From Halobacterium jilantaiense (GTDB lineage: Archaea; Halobacteriota; Halobacteria; Halobacteriales; Halobacteriaceae): a stretch of DNA of 64,000 bases. Below, piece after piece: positions 8,632 to 16,013 of this stretch. Under the pieces are notes generated by a model that was given only the letters and a program-made list of their open reading frames with translations, did no database searches and was not told where the DNA came from. Numbering within the stretch: the stretch's first letter is position 1; every line of letters begins with the position of its first letter. The stretch covers positions 682,001 through 746,000 of the forward strand of contig NZ_FOJA01000001.1 in assembly GCF_900110535.1 (NCBI RefSeq). Direction: 5' to 3'. Made by a program: the position numbers and the translations under genes.

Positions 8632-8832
8632 TCAGGCGGTGCGTCTGGCGAGTTCGTACACCACGCCCGCGGGGGCGAGCACCGCCAGCAGGACGAAGGT
8701 GATATCGCCGGTCGTGGGGGCGTTCTTCGCGGTGGACGCGTACGCGTAGAGTACCCCGGTCGCCAGCACGCCGACGACGGTGGCGACGTACCGCGGGTCG
8801 TCCCACTCGGCGGGGAAGTCCGAGGGTGCCAT
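8632..8832 (-). CDS. Small membrane protein (66 aa)
   Basis: Starts MAPSDFPAEWDDPRY and contains two hydrophobic helices (about residues 15-33 and 40-58), ending in a basic tail. An upstream in-frame GTG at 8859 would add nine residues, but the ATG at 8832 gives the more typical small haloarchaeal membrane protein N-terminus. The 3' end lies 25 nt from the convergent gene. Function unknown. Confidence 0.6.
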   Translation of the reverse strand: MAPSDFPAEWDDPRYVATVVGVLATGVLYAYASTAKNAPTTGDITFVLLAVLAPAGVVYELARRTA

Positions 8833-8895
8833 GCGCGGGGGTAGCTCGGGGCGGTGCAAGAAGATTGCTCTCGTTTGCAGCCAGCGTTATCCGGG

Positions 8896-9768
8896 CTACA
8901 GCCCGAGGAAGTCTTCGGCGTTCTCCCAGAGCAGCTTCCGGTAGACGTCGTCGCTGTAGTCGGTGTGTTCGGCGAACGAGTCCAGCCACTCCTCTGGCCG
9001 AATCATCGGGTAGTCGGTGCCGAACATCACGTCGTCCTGGAGGACGCTGCCGGCGTACTGCAACACCTGGTCGTCGATGTACTTCGGGAGCCAGCCGGAG
9101 AGGTCCATCTTGACGTTGCCCTTCTGCTGGCAGATGGCAAGCTGTTCTTGCTCCCACGGGAACGCCGGGTGGGCGATGAGTATCTGGAGCTCGGGGTGTT
9201 CGGCGGCCACGTCGTCGAGCAGCATCGGGTTCCCGTGTTTGACTTTGAGCCCGCGGCCCCCGGGCGCGCCCGCGCCGAGCGTGGAGTTCCCGCCGTGGAA
9301 CACGCAGGGGACACCGAGGTCCTCGATGGCGTCCCAGAGGTCGTCGTGTTCGGGGTCGCTCGGGTCGAAGCCCTGCGCGATCTGCTGGAACTTGAACCCG
9401 GAGAGACCGAGGTCCTCGACGGCCCGGTAGGCCTCCTCGACGCAGTCGTCCTTGAGCGGGTCGACGGACGCGAACCCGACGAAGAACTCGGGGTGGTCGT
9501 CCCGAATCTCGGCGACGTAGTCGTTCGGCACCGGCGGGTTCCCGGTGTTCGTCTCGGCGTCCCAGCCGAGCAGGACGGCGCGGCCGACGCCCGCGTCGCG
9601 GTACTCCTCGACCATCGCCTCGTAGTCCCAGGTCTCCATCTCGGAGCCGAACTTCGCCGCGGCGTCCGCCATCATCTGGCCGCCCGCGTCCTCAAGGAAC
9701 TCGGCGGTCGGCTGGTGGGCGTGCGTGTCGACGGCGCGCTCCTCCGCGAGCAGGTCGGCGAGTGCCAT
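8896..9768 (-). CDS. Amidohydrolase family protein (amidohydrolase_2 / TIM-barrel)
   Basis: A 290-residue metal-dependent hydrolase or decarboxylase-type barrel. The metal site VDTHAHQ gives His16 and His18, LIAHPAFPW supplies a further His near residue 197, and MFGTDYPM carries the late Asp. The C-terminal WENAEDFLGL is the usual family ending. Members act on ring-cleavage products, lactones or aromatic acids; the substrate here is unknown. Promoter box CTTTATCAC near 9796 lies 28 nt from ATG 9768. Its promoter and first 11 codons are duplicated at 10360-10481. Confidence 0.85.
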   Translation of the reverse strand: MALADLLAEERAVDTHAHQPTAEFLEDAGGQMMADAAAKFGSEMETWDYEAMVEEYRDAGVGRAVLLGWDAETNTGNPPVPNDYVAEIRDDHPEFFVGFASVDPLKDDCVEEAYRAVEDLGLSGFKFQQIAQGFDPSDPEHDDLWDAIEDLGVPCVFHGGNSTLGAGAPGGRGLKVKHGNPMLLDDVAAEHPELQILIAHPAFPWEQEQLAICQQKGNVKMDLSGWLPKYIDDQVLQYAGSVLQDDVMFGTDYPMIRPEEWLDSFAEHTDYSDDVYRKLLWENAEDFLGL

Positions 9769-9837
9769 GCTACCGAGTGGGTAGCCGGCCGTGATAAAGC
9801 CACCCCGGGGCGCGGAGACGGCGGCCGCGCACGCGGG

Positions 9838-10257
9838 CTACGCGAACCGCCGGTAGCCGGCGTACGCGAGGAGGACGACGCCGCCCGCGAGCGACCCGAG
9901 CGTGCGGAGGAGCGGAGTCATGCCCATCACGTGGATGGTGTGCTCGTACTGCACGAAGTACGTCTCGTTCTGGTAGGTGATGTCTTCGCTCGTCAGACCG
10001 TTGCTGTCGGGGAACGGGATGTTCTCCGGGCGCTCCTGACCCGTGTACTCGACGCTGCCGTTCGACGCGAGCGCGGCGTCGAACGCGCGCTGGGTGCCTG
10101 CGGAGAGCTCGTCGTAGGGAGCCGGGTCGGAGGGGTACTCCTCTGTCTGGACCGTGACTGTGTACGTGTCGGGCGGACTGGTGGCGGGCGCGATGAGGAA
10201 CGAGCCCAGCAGCAGCAAGCCGACGACTGCGGGGAGGGCAGTGCGGACTTGGACCAT
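9838..10257 (-). CDS. Hypothetical exported/membrane protein with N- and C-terminal helices
   Basis: A 139-residue protein with an N-terminal signal-anchor (about residues 8-26), a ~75-residue extracytoplasmic part with NGS and NET sequons, and a C-terminal helix ending in GYRRFA. The topology suggests a small surface-exposed protein tethered at both ends. A CACTTTACAC box lies about 26 nt upstream of ATG 10257. A copy of its last codons (RRFA-stop) is found at 10462-10476. Confidence 0.65.
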   Translation of the reverse strand: MVQVRTALPAVVGLLLLGSFLIAPATSPPDTYTVTVQTEEYPSDPAPYDELSAGTQRAFDAALASNGSVEYTGQERPENIPFPDSNGLTSEDITYQNETYFVQYEHTIHVMGMTPLLRTLGSLAGGVVLLAYAGYRRFA

Positions 10258-10342
10258 GTCGATGGCGTCGCAAGGGCGTGTAAAGTGTTTGTTCGTTTCG
10301 CTCGCCTTCGTCGGGAGGAGTCGGCCGCGGCGGCTGGCGTCG

Positions 10343-10393
10343 TTACTCGCTGTCGCCGTCGCGCTGCTCCGCGAGCAGGTCGGCGAGTGCCAT
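10343..10393 (-). pseudogene. Truncated duplicate of the 5' end of the amidohydrolase gene
   Basis: From ATG 10393 the frame reads MALADLLAE like the intact gene at 9768, then diverges and stops after 16 codons (QRDGDSE). The upstream TATA region (CTTTATC) and the CTCGGTAGC leader are also conserved. It is a remnant of a duplication; the 16-residue peptide is probably not functional, but the promoter may still be active. Confidence 0.7.
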
Positions 10394-10481
10394 GCTACCG
10401 AGTAGGTGGCCGGACCCGATAAAGCCGCCCCGAGGCGGGGAGACGACAGCGACGGACCGGGCTACGCGAACCGCCGCTATC
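10360..10481 (-). repeat. Partial duplication of 9738-9855 (gene end, promoter, gene start)
   Basis: This block aligns with 9738-9855 along its length with scattered substitutions. It includes the RRFA-stop codons of the upstream-type gene (10462-10476), the CTTTATC box, the CTCGGTAGC leader and the first codons of the amidohydrolase. It shows a former tandem copy of the gene junction, now interrupted by the lipoprotein gene upstream. Confidence 0.75.
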
Positions 10482-10977
10482 CGTCCGCCGCGTCGAAGTC
10501 CCAGACGCCGTCGACGGAGTGAACCGTCAGGGACGTGCCGTCCGAGGACACCGTGACCGCGCTGTGGACCTGCACGCGGTTGAAGTTCTCGCGGGTCGTC
10601 GCGACGTTGAAGCTGCCGACGGACTCGCCGTCGTCGGCCCACCCGGGGCTGGTGACGCCGACTATGTACCGCACGGACTCGAACTGGTCAGTGAGCGTCT
10701 CGTGGAGGGCATCCGAGACAGTCGGTTTCCGCGGCACCGGGAAGTGGGCCGCCCAGTCCTCCTCGAGGCGGGTCAGCTCTGGACCCGTGTCGTTCTCGTA
10801 GGTCGCCTCGATGTCGATAATCGTGTCGTACGCGGACTCGCTCGACTCGGTTTCGCGGGCCTGTATCGTCTTCAGTTGCACGTACCCTTCGACGCGCTCG
10901 CGTGAGTCGAGGCAGCCTGCGAGCGCGACGGGAACGCCGACTCCGGCGGCACGTAGGAACGTTCGTCTGGAGGGCAT
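10477..10977 (-). CDS. Tat-type lipoprotein of unknown function
   Basis: A 166-residue protein beginning MPSRRTFLRAAGVGVPVALAGC: twin arginines, a hydrophobic stretch and a lipobox with Cys22, so it is likely exported folded and lipid-anchored. The mature domain is acidic and beta-rich with no recognised motif. Its stop codon lies directly against the duplicated gene-end remnant, so its 3' end may mark the recombination joint. Function unknown. Confidence 0.75.
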   Translation of the reverse strand: MPSRRTFLRAAGVGVPVALAGCLDSRERVEGYVQLKTIQARETESSESAYDTIIDIEATYENDTGPELTRLEEDWAAHFPVPRKPTVSDALHETLTDQFESVRYIVGVTSPGWADDGESVGSFNVATTRENFNRVQVHSAVTVSSDGTSLTVHSVDGVWDFDAADG

Positions 10978-11066
10978 CGACCGCCCGATTCGGGGCGCGA
11001 CGACGAGTATCTTGTGCGTTCGCCAGGCAGCGGTGACGGCAGTTCGTGTGGTCGTGCCGTCGCCCG

Positions 11067-11534
11067 CTACTCGCCGTCGTCGCGCTTCACGAGGAACTTC
11101 ATGTCCCCCTGAAAGACGGTCTCGTCGTGCTGGTTCGTCATCTCCGTGTCGATGGTGACGAGGCCGGCGTCCTCCCGGGAGGAGAGTTCCTTCGTCTCAG
11201 TGACCTCCATGTCCAGCGAGATGGTGTCGTCCATCTTCACCGGCGCGGGGATGTCCATGTAGTTCATGCCGAGGAAGGCGACGACAGTGCGCTCGAGGAA
11301 GCCACACCGGTAGACGAACCCGGTGGCGAGCACGAACGTCATCGGGCCGTGGGCGACGCGCTCGCCGAACTCCTGGTCGTCGGCGTACTCCGCGTTCGAG
11401 TGGAGTTCCGTCCAGTCGCCCGTGAACATCGAGTGCATCGTGAAGTCCGACTCGGTCACGGTGCGGCCGACGCTCTCGAAGGTCTGTCCCGCCTCGAAGT
11501 CCTCGAAGTGGTGGGGTCGGTAGCTGTATGGCAC
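11067..11534 (-). CDS. MaoC/FAS1-like hot-dog dehydratase
   Basis: A 155-residue single hot-dog domain of MaoC type. The hydratase motif appears as FTGDWTELHSNAEYA followed by FGERVAHGPMTF, matching the catalytic Asp/His pattern of (R)-specific enoyl-CoA hydratases and mesaconyl-type dehydratases. Length fits the family. GTG 11534 is preferred because ATAATTAT at 11560-11567 lies 28-30 nt upstream and the sequence upstream of the GTG is not protein-like. Near the PaaK-type ligase it probably acts on acyl-CoA esters; the substrate is unknown. Confidence 0.85.
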   Translation of the reverse strand: MPYSYRPHHFEDFEAGQTFESVGRTVTESDFTMHSMFTGDWTELHSNAEYADDQEFGERVAHGPMTFVLATGFVYRCGFLERTVVAFLGMNYMDIPAPVKMDDTISLDMEVTETKELSSREDAGLVTIDTEMTNQHDETVFQGDMKFLVKRDDGE

Positions 11535-11563
11535 ACCCCCACCGACGCCCGAGGCCCAGATAA

Positions 11564-11950
11564 TTATGCAGGGTCGTTGGTGAGGGTCCGGGCGGCGAAC
11601 GACCCGAGAATCCAGACGGCGGCGAACGACAGAATGGGGGCGACCGGGTCCCCGGCGACGGCTCGCACTGCGGTCACGACGCCGGCGTACGACAGCGACG
11701 CGACGACCGCACCCACCGCACCCCAGGCGACCGCTCGCCCCCGGGATTCGAAGGGGCGCTGCCACTGGTCGCGGCCGAATCCCGGCACGGCGACCCCCGA
11801 CAGCAACACGACGAAGTAGCCGTCGGTGTCCCCGGGCAGCGTCTCGAAGGCGACGGCACCCGCGACGAGCGCGACGACGACTGCGCCGGCCGTCACGGCG
11901 AAGTCGGCGCTCCCGAGGTACGCCCGGAAGCGGGCTGCGAGTGAACTCAT
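11564..11950 (-). CDS. Hypothetical membrane protein
   Basis: Starts at ATG 11950 (MSSLAARFRAYLGSADFAV), 128 residues, with about four hydrophobic helices (residues ~18-35, 45-60, 75-95 and 103-122). An upstream in-frame start at 11986 would add 12 residues. It lies between the MaoC-type and PaaK-type genes on the same strand with a 29-nt gap to the MaoC gene. No family is recognised. Confidence 0.65.
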   Translation of the reverse strand: MSSLAARFRAYLGSADFAVTAGAVVVALVAGAVAFETLPGDTDGYFVVLLSGVAVPGFGRDQWQRPFESRGRAVAWGAVGAVVASLSYAGVVTAVRAVAGDPVAPILSFAAVWILGSFAARTLTNDPA

Positions 11951-11993
11951 TGCCACGACGTGCTCGCGCCGGTCGCTTGAACCCACCGACGCG

Positions 11994-13277
11994 TCAGCGG
12001 TGGTCGAAGACGCGCTTGACCTTCCCGGTGGCCTGCCGGTCGATGCTGTTCGGCGGCGCGACGGTGAGCTCGTCGGGCGTGAACGACAGCACGCTGGACA
12101 GCCGCGACAGCAGGTCGTCGTGGAGCGCGTCGGTGTCGCCGTCGAAGCACGGGTCGGTCTCGACCGTGACCTCGATGCGGTCGAGTTCGTGCTCTCGGTA
12201 GAGGTCGATGCGGTAGTGCGGCGCGACGCCCTCGGTGTCGAGAGCGACGGCCTCGATTTCGCTCGGGTAGCAGTTCACGCCGCGCACGATGAGCAGGTCG
12301 TCGGTGCGGCCGGTGACGTTGTCCATGCGGACCGTGGTGCGGCCGCACTCGCACTCGCCGGACGTGAGCGTCGTCATGTCCCCGGTCCGGTAGCGCAGCA
12401 CGGGCAGCGCCTCCTTCGAGAGCGTCGTGAGGACGAGTTCGCCCTCCTCGCCCTCGGGCAGCACCTCGCCGGTGTCGGGGTCGATTACCTCCGGGTAGAA
12501 GTGGTCGTCCCAGACGTGGAGGCCGTCCTTGGCGTCGACGCACTCGACGGCGACGCCCGGCCCGATGATCTCCGAGAGCCCGTAGATGTCGACGCCGTCG
12601 GCGTCCAGTCGCTGTTCGATGGCGTCCCGCATCGGGTCGGTGCAGGGCTCCGCGCCGAACACGACCGTCGACAGCGGGAGGTCCGCGAGGTCCACGCCGC
12701 GCTCGTCCGCGTGCTCGGCGAGGTAGAGCGCGTACGACGGCGTGCAGGTGAGCACGTCGCTGCCGAGGTCTTCGAGGAAGTCGAGCTGGCGGTCGGTGTT
12801 CCCGCCGCCGATGGGAATCAGCTCCGAGCCGAGGCGTTCAGCGCCGGCGTGGATGCCCAGCCCGCCCGTGAACAGCCCGTAGCCGTAGGCGTTCTGGACG
12901 GTGTCCGTCCCGGTGACGCCGGCGGCCCGCAGGGAGCGCGCCGACACCTCCGCCCAGACGTCGAGGTCCGACTGCGTGTAGCCGACAATCTTTGGTTTGC
13001 CGGTGGTGCCCGAGGAGGCGTGGACGCGGGCGACGTCTTCCCGAGGCACCGCGAACAGGCCGTCCGGGTAGGTGTCCCGGAAGTCCGCTTTCGTCGTCGT
13101 CGGGAGCTTCGGGGCGTCGGCGACGCCGTCGACGTCGTCGGGGTGGACGCCGGCGTCGTCCATCGCCGTCCGGTAGAAGGGGACGTTCTCGTAGGCGTGC
13201 TCGACCGTGTCTCGGAAGCGTTCGTTCTGTAGTGTTCGGCGCTCGTCCGGCGGGGCGCACTCGATGTCCGTGGGCAT
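11994..13277 (-). CDS. Phenylacetate-CoA ligase family (PaaK-like) AMP-forming CoA ligase
   Basis: A 427-residue adenylate-forming enzyme of the compact PaaK type, joining CoA to an aryl- or carboxylic acid with ATP. The P-loop appears as HASSGTTGKPKIVGYT near residue 90, with later motifs IYGLSEIIGPG, HVWDDHFYPEV, RYRTGD and GRTDDLLIVRGVNCYPSEIE, and the C-terminal TGKVKRV lysine. ATG 13277 lies about 28 nt from an AACTATCG box. It is divergent from the thiolase gene and adjacent to a MaoC-type hydratase, suggesting activation of an unknown acid for beta-oxidation-like breakdown. Confidence 0.92.
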   Translation of the reverse strand: MPTDIECAPPDERRTLQNERFRDTVEHAYENVPFYRTAMDDAGVHPDDVDGVADAPKLPTTTKADFRDTYPDGLFAVPREDVARVHASSGTTGKPKIVGYTQSDLDVWAEVSARSLRAAGVTGTDTVQNAYGYGLFTGGLGIHAGAERLGSELIPIGGGNTDRQLDFLEDLGSDVLTCTPSYALYLAEHADERGVDLADLPLSTVVFGAEPCTDPMRDAIEQRLDADGVDIYGLSEIIGPGVAVECVDAKDGLHVWDDHFYPEVIDPDTGEVLPEGEEGELVLTTLSKEALPVLRYRTGDMTTLTSGECECGRTTVRMDNVTGRTDDLLIVRGVNCYPSEIEAVALDTEGVAPHYRIDLYREHELDRIEVTVETDPCFDGDTDALHDDLLSRLSSVLSFTPDELTVAPPNSIDRQATGKVKRVFDHR

Positions 13278-13351
13278 CGGTACCACAGGCGTCGCGGCCC
13301 CCGATAGTTCTTCGGGGGAAGATTATGAGGGAGGGCGGAGAACTCCGAAAC

Positions 13352-14536
13352 ATGCGAGACGCGTACGTCGTCGGGGCGGGCCAGACCGACTTCGGGTCGT
13401 TCCCCGACGAGTCCTACCGGTCGCTGTTCGCCACGGCCGTCGACCGAACGCTGGCGAGTGCCGACGGCCTCTGCCGCGGAGACGTCGACGAAGCAGTCGT
13501 CGGCACGCTCGGCGTCGGCGGCCGCCAACTCGGGCTCTCGGGGCCGGCCGTCACCGAGTTCGCCGGCCTCTCGGTCCCGACAACGAGAGTGGAGAACGCC
13601 TGCGCCGCGAGCGGCTACGCCGTCAGGAACGCCGTGCAGGCGGTGAAGTCGGGGATGGCTGACGTCGTCCTCGCGGGCGGCTACGAGGTGATGACCGACG
13701 CCAGCGACGACGCGACGAAGTACTGGCTCGGCGTCAGCGGCGAGACCGAGTGGGAACGACTCACCGGGACGACGTTCGCGGGGACGTACGCCCAGATGGC
13801 TCGCGCGTACCTCGACGAGTACGACGACGCCACCGTCGACGACCTCTCCAGGGCGGCCGTGAAGAACCACGCCAACGCCAGCGAGAACCCCCACGCGCAA
13901 CTCCGCTTCGAGTGCAGCCTCGACGACGCCACCGACGCCGCGACGGTCGCGGACCCCCTCACGCTCTATCACTGCTGTCCGACGACGGACGGTGCTGCCG
14001 CCGTTCTCGTCGTCAGTGAGGACGTGGCCGAGGACCACTCGACCCTCGACGCCGCCCGGGTCGCCGGCGTCGGCGCTGCAAGCGACCGCGTCGGGCTGTT
14101 CGAGCGCGACACCTACACCGCGATTCCCGCGAGCGAGCGCGCCGCCGAGTCGGCCTACGAGATGGCCGACCGCGGCCCCGACGACGTCGACTTCGCGGAG
14201 GTCCACGACTGCTTCGCCATCGCGGAGCTGCTGGCCTACGAGGACCTCGGCTTCTGCGAGCGCGGCGACGCGCCGGCGCTGCTCCGCGACGGCGTCACCG
14301 AGCGCGACGGCCGCCTCCCCGTGAACGTCTCGGGCGGCCTGAAGGCCAAAGGCCACCCCATCGGTGCCACCGGTGCCGGGCAGGTCGCGGAGCTCTGGAA
14401 ACAGCTCACCGGGCGCGCCGGCGACCGACAGCTCGACGGCCCCGAGGTCGGGCTCGCGCACAACGTCGGCGGGAGCGGCGGCGCGGCCGTCGTGACGATT
14501 CTGGAGGGCGACGCCGACCGGGAGGGGAAGCGATGA
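13352..14536 (+). CDS. Thiolase family protein (acetyl-CoA acetyltransferase, SCP-x type)
   Basis: A 394-residue archaeal thiolase. Catalytic residues are visible: nucleophile Cys84 in VENACAASGYA, His285 in EVHDCF and His335 in KGHPIGATG. ATG 13352 lies 28 nt after AGATTATGA (13319-13327); ATG 13325 is an in-frame alternative. The stop overlaps the next gene by 4 nt (ATGA), which encodes a ketoacyl-synthase/DUF35 protein. This is the arrangement known from archaeal thiolase/HMG-CoA synthase/DUF35 complexes. Likely role: thiolytic cleavage or Claisen condensation of acyl-CoA. Confidence 0.92.
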   Translation: MRDAYVVGAGQTDFGSFPDESYRSLFATAVDRTLASADGLCRGDVDEAVVGTLGVGGRQLGLSGPAVTEFAGLSVPTTRVENACAASGYAVRNAVQAVKSGMADVVLAGGYEVMTDASDDATKYWLGVSGETEWERLTGTTFAGTYAQMARAYLDEYDDATVDDLSRAAVKNHANASENPHAQLRFECSLDDATDAATVADPLTLYHCCPTTDGAAAVLVVSEDVAEDHSTLDAARVAGVGAASDRVGLFERDTYTAIPASERAAESAYEMADRGPDDVDFAEVHDCFAIAELLAYEDLGFCERGDAPALLRDGVTERDGRLPVNVSGGLKAKGHPIGATGAGQVAELWKQLTGRAGDRQLDGPEVGLAHNVGGSGGAAVVTILEGDADREGKR

Positions 14537-15954
14537 GGGTCGCGGGCGTCGGAGCCTACGTCCCCCGGTTCCGGCTCCCGACCGACGCAATCGCGGACGC
14601 GCTCGGGCAGTGTCACGCCCGCGGCGTCGAGGCGGTCGCGGTCCCGGACGCCGACGAGGACGCGCTCACGATGGCGGCCGAAGCCGGCGAGCGCGCGCTC
14701 GACGCGGCCGGTCTCGACCCCGAGTCCGTCGACGCGCTCCACCTCGCGTCGACGACGCTTCCCTACGAGGAGGAGGCGGGAACGAGTCGGCTGCGCAGCC
14801 TGCTCGGCCTCGGCGAACACACGGAGAGCGCGCAGTTCGGCGGGAGCACGGACGCCGGCGGCGCGGCGCTCGCGGCGGGGCTGGAGCGCGACGCGCCGAC
14901 GCTCGTCGTCGCCAGCGACACGCCTCAAGGCATCGACGACGAGGCGCTCGGCCACGCCGCCGGTGCCGGTGCGGCGGCTGTCGTCCTCGACCGCGACGGC
15001 CCCGGCCGGGTGGCGGGGCGGGGGAGCCGGACGACGACGAACCCCGGCACCCGGTTCCGGGAGCGCGGGAGCGCCCAGACGACCGGGCTCGGCGTCACGA
15101 GCTACGACCGGCAGGCGTTCCGCGAGACGCTCGCCGGTGCGGTCGAGGGCCTCGATACGAGCGGCGTCGACGCGGCCGCGCTCCAGGCACCCGACGGCGA
15201 CCTGCCGTACCGAGTGGCTGGCGCGCTCGGCCTCGACACCGACACAGTCGCCGCCGGCAGCGTCGTCGAGCGGGTCGGCGACGCGGGTGCAGCGAGCGCG
15301 CTGCTCGGCCTCGCCGGTGCGCTCCGGGACGGGGCTCGGAGCGTGCTGCTGGCGACCCACGGGAGCGGCGCGGCGAGCCACGCGTTCCGCGTCGTCGCCG
15401 AGCGCGGGATTCCAGTCCGCGCCACCGTCGCGGGGGACCGAGAGCTGTCGTTCGCCGGTGCGCGCCGCCGACGCGGGGACTTCGACTCGGGGCCGCCGGC
15501 GGGTGGCGGTGCGTCCGTCAGCGTCCCCTCGTATCGGCGCACGCTCGCGGCCCGCCACCGGCTCGTCGCGGGGCGCTGCCGGTCGTGTTCGGCGCTCCGA
15601 TTCCCGCCGGAGGGTGCCTGCGGCGACTGCGGGGCGACGGACGGCTACGAGGACGCGCCGCTTCGGACCCGGGGCACCGTCGAGACGAGTACGACCATCT
15701 CGCAGGGCGGCGCGCCGCCAGAGTTCGCGCCCCAGCAGGCGCGCAGCGGCGAGTACGGCAGCGCCATCGTCTCGTTCGAGGGCCGCGGTGAGGGGAGCGG
15801 CGAGGTCAGCGTTCCCGTCCAGGTCGTGCTCGCGGACGGGGACACCCCCGGCATCGGGGACGAAGTGGTGGTCGTGCCCCGCGTGCTGTACGACCAGGAG
15901 GGCGTCCGGCGGTACGGCGCGAAGGCGGTGCCCGCGGACTCGCGGCGGGGCTGA
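14533..15954 (+). CDS. HMG-CoA-synthase-like ketoacyl-synthase domain fused to zinc-ribbon DUF35 (OB-fold), catalytic Cys missing
   Basis: A 473-residue two-domain protein. Residues ~1-330 have the KAS-III/HMG-CoA synthase fold (VAGVGAYVPRFRLP start, ASDTPQG, HGSGAASHAF). Residues ~345-473 are a DUF35 module: a zinc ribbon (CRSC...CGDC) and an OB-fold. The nucleophile position reads QFGGSTDAGG, and the only Cys outside the ribbon is Cys27, so normal synthase chemistry is unlikely. In archaeal complexes DUF35 bridges thiolase and HMG-CoA synthase at a shared CoA site. Here it may scaffold the overlapping upstream thiolase. The true HMG-CoA synthase should lie elsewhere. Confidence 0.85.
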   Translation: MRVAGVGAYVPRFRLPTDAIADALGQCHARGVEAVAVPDADEDALTMAAEAGERALDAAGLDPESVDALHLASTTLPYEEEAGTSRLRSLLGLGEHTESAQFGGSTDAGGAALAAGLERDAPTLVVASDTPQGIDDEALGHAAGAGAAAVVLDRDGPGRVAGRGSRTTTNPGTRFRERGSAQTTGLGVTSYDRQAFRETLAGAVEGLDTSGVDAAALQAPDGDLPYRVAGALGLDTDTVAAGSVVERVGDAGAASALLGLAGALRDGARSVLLATHGSGAASHAFRVVAERGIPVRATVAGDRELSFAGARRRRGDFDSGPPAGGGASVSVPSYRRTLAARHRLVAGRCRSCSALRFPPEGACGDCGATDGYEDAPLRTRGTVETSTTISQGGAPPEFAPQQARSGEYGSAIVSFEGRGEGSGEVSVPVQVVLADGDTPGIGDEVVVVPRVLYDQEGVRRYGAKAVPADSRRG

Positions 15955-16013
15955 CGGCCCCGCGTGGCGGACCGCAACCCCTTAGAGGGGGCGGCGGCGT
16001 ACGGAGTGAGGGA

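Noticed and set aside
10343-10642. 99-codon frame over the duplicated promoter
   Set aside because: It is an out-of-frame shadow of the lipoprotein gene that runs into the duplicated fragment; only the last 16 codons are recognisable.
12818-15558. Long minus-strand frames opposite the thiolase and DUF35 genes
   Set aside because: Arg/Gly/Val-rich shadow translations without domains; the plus-strand genes have clear motifs.
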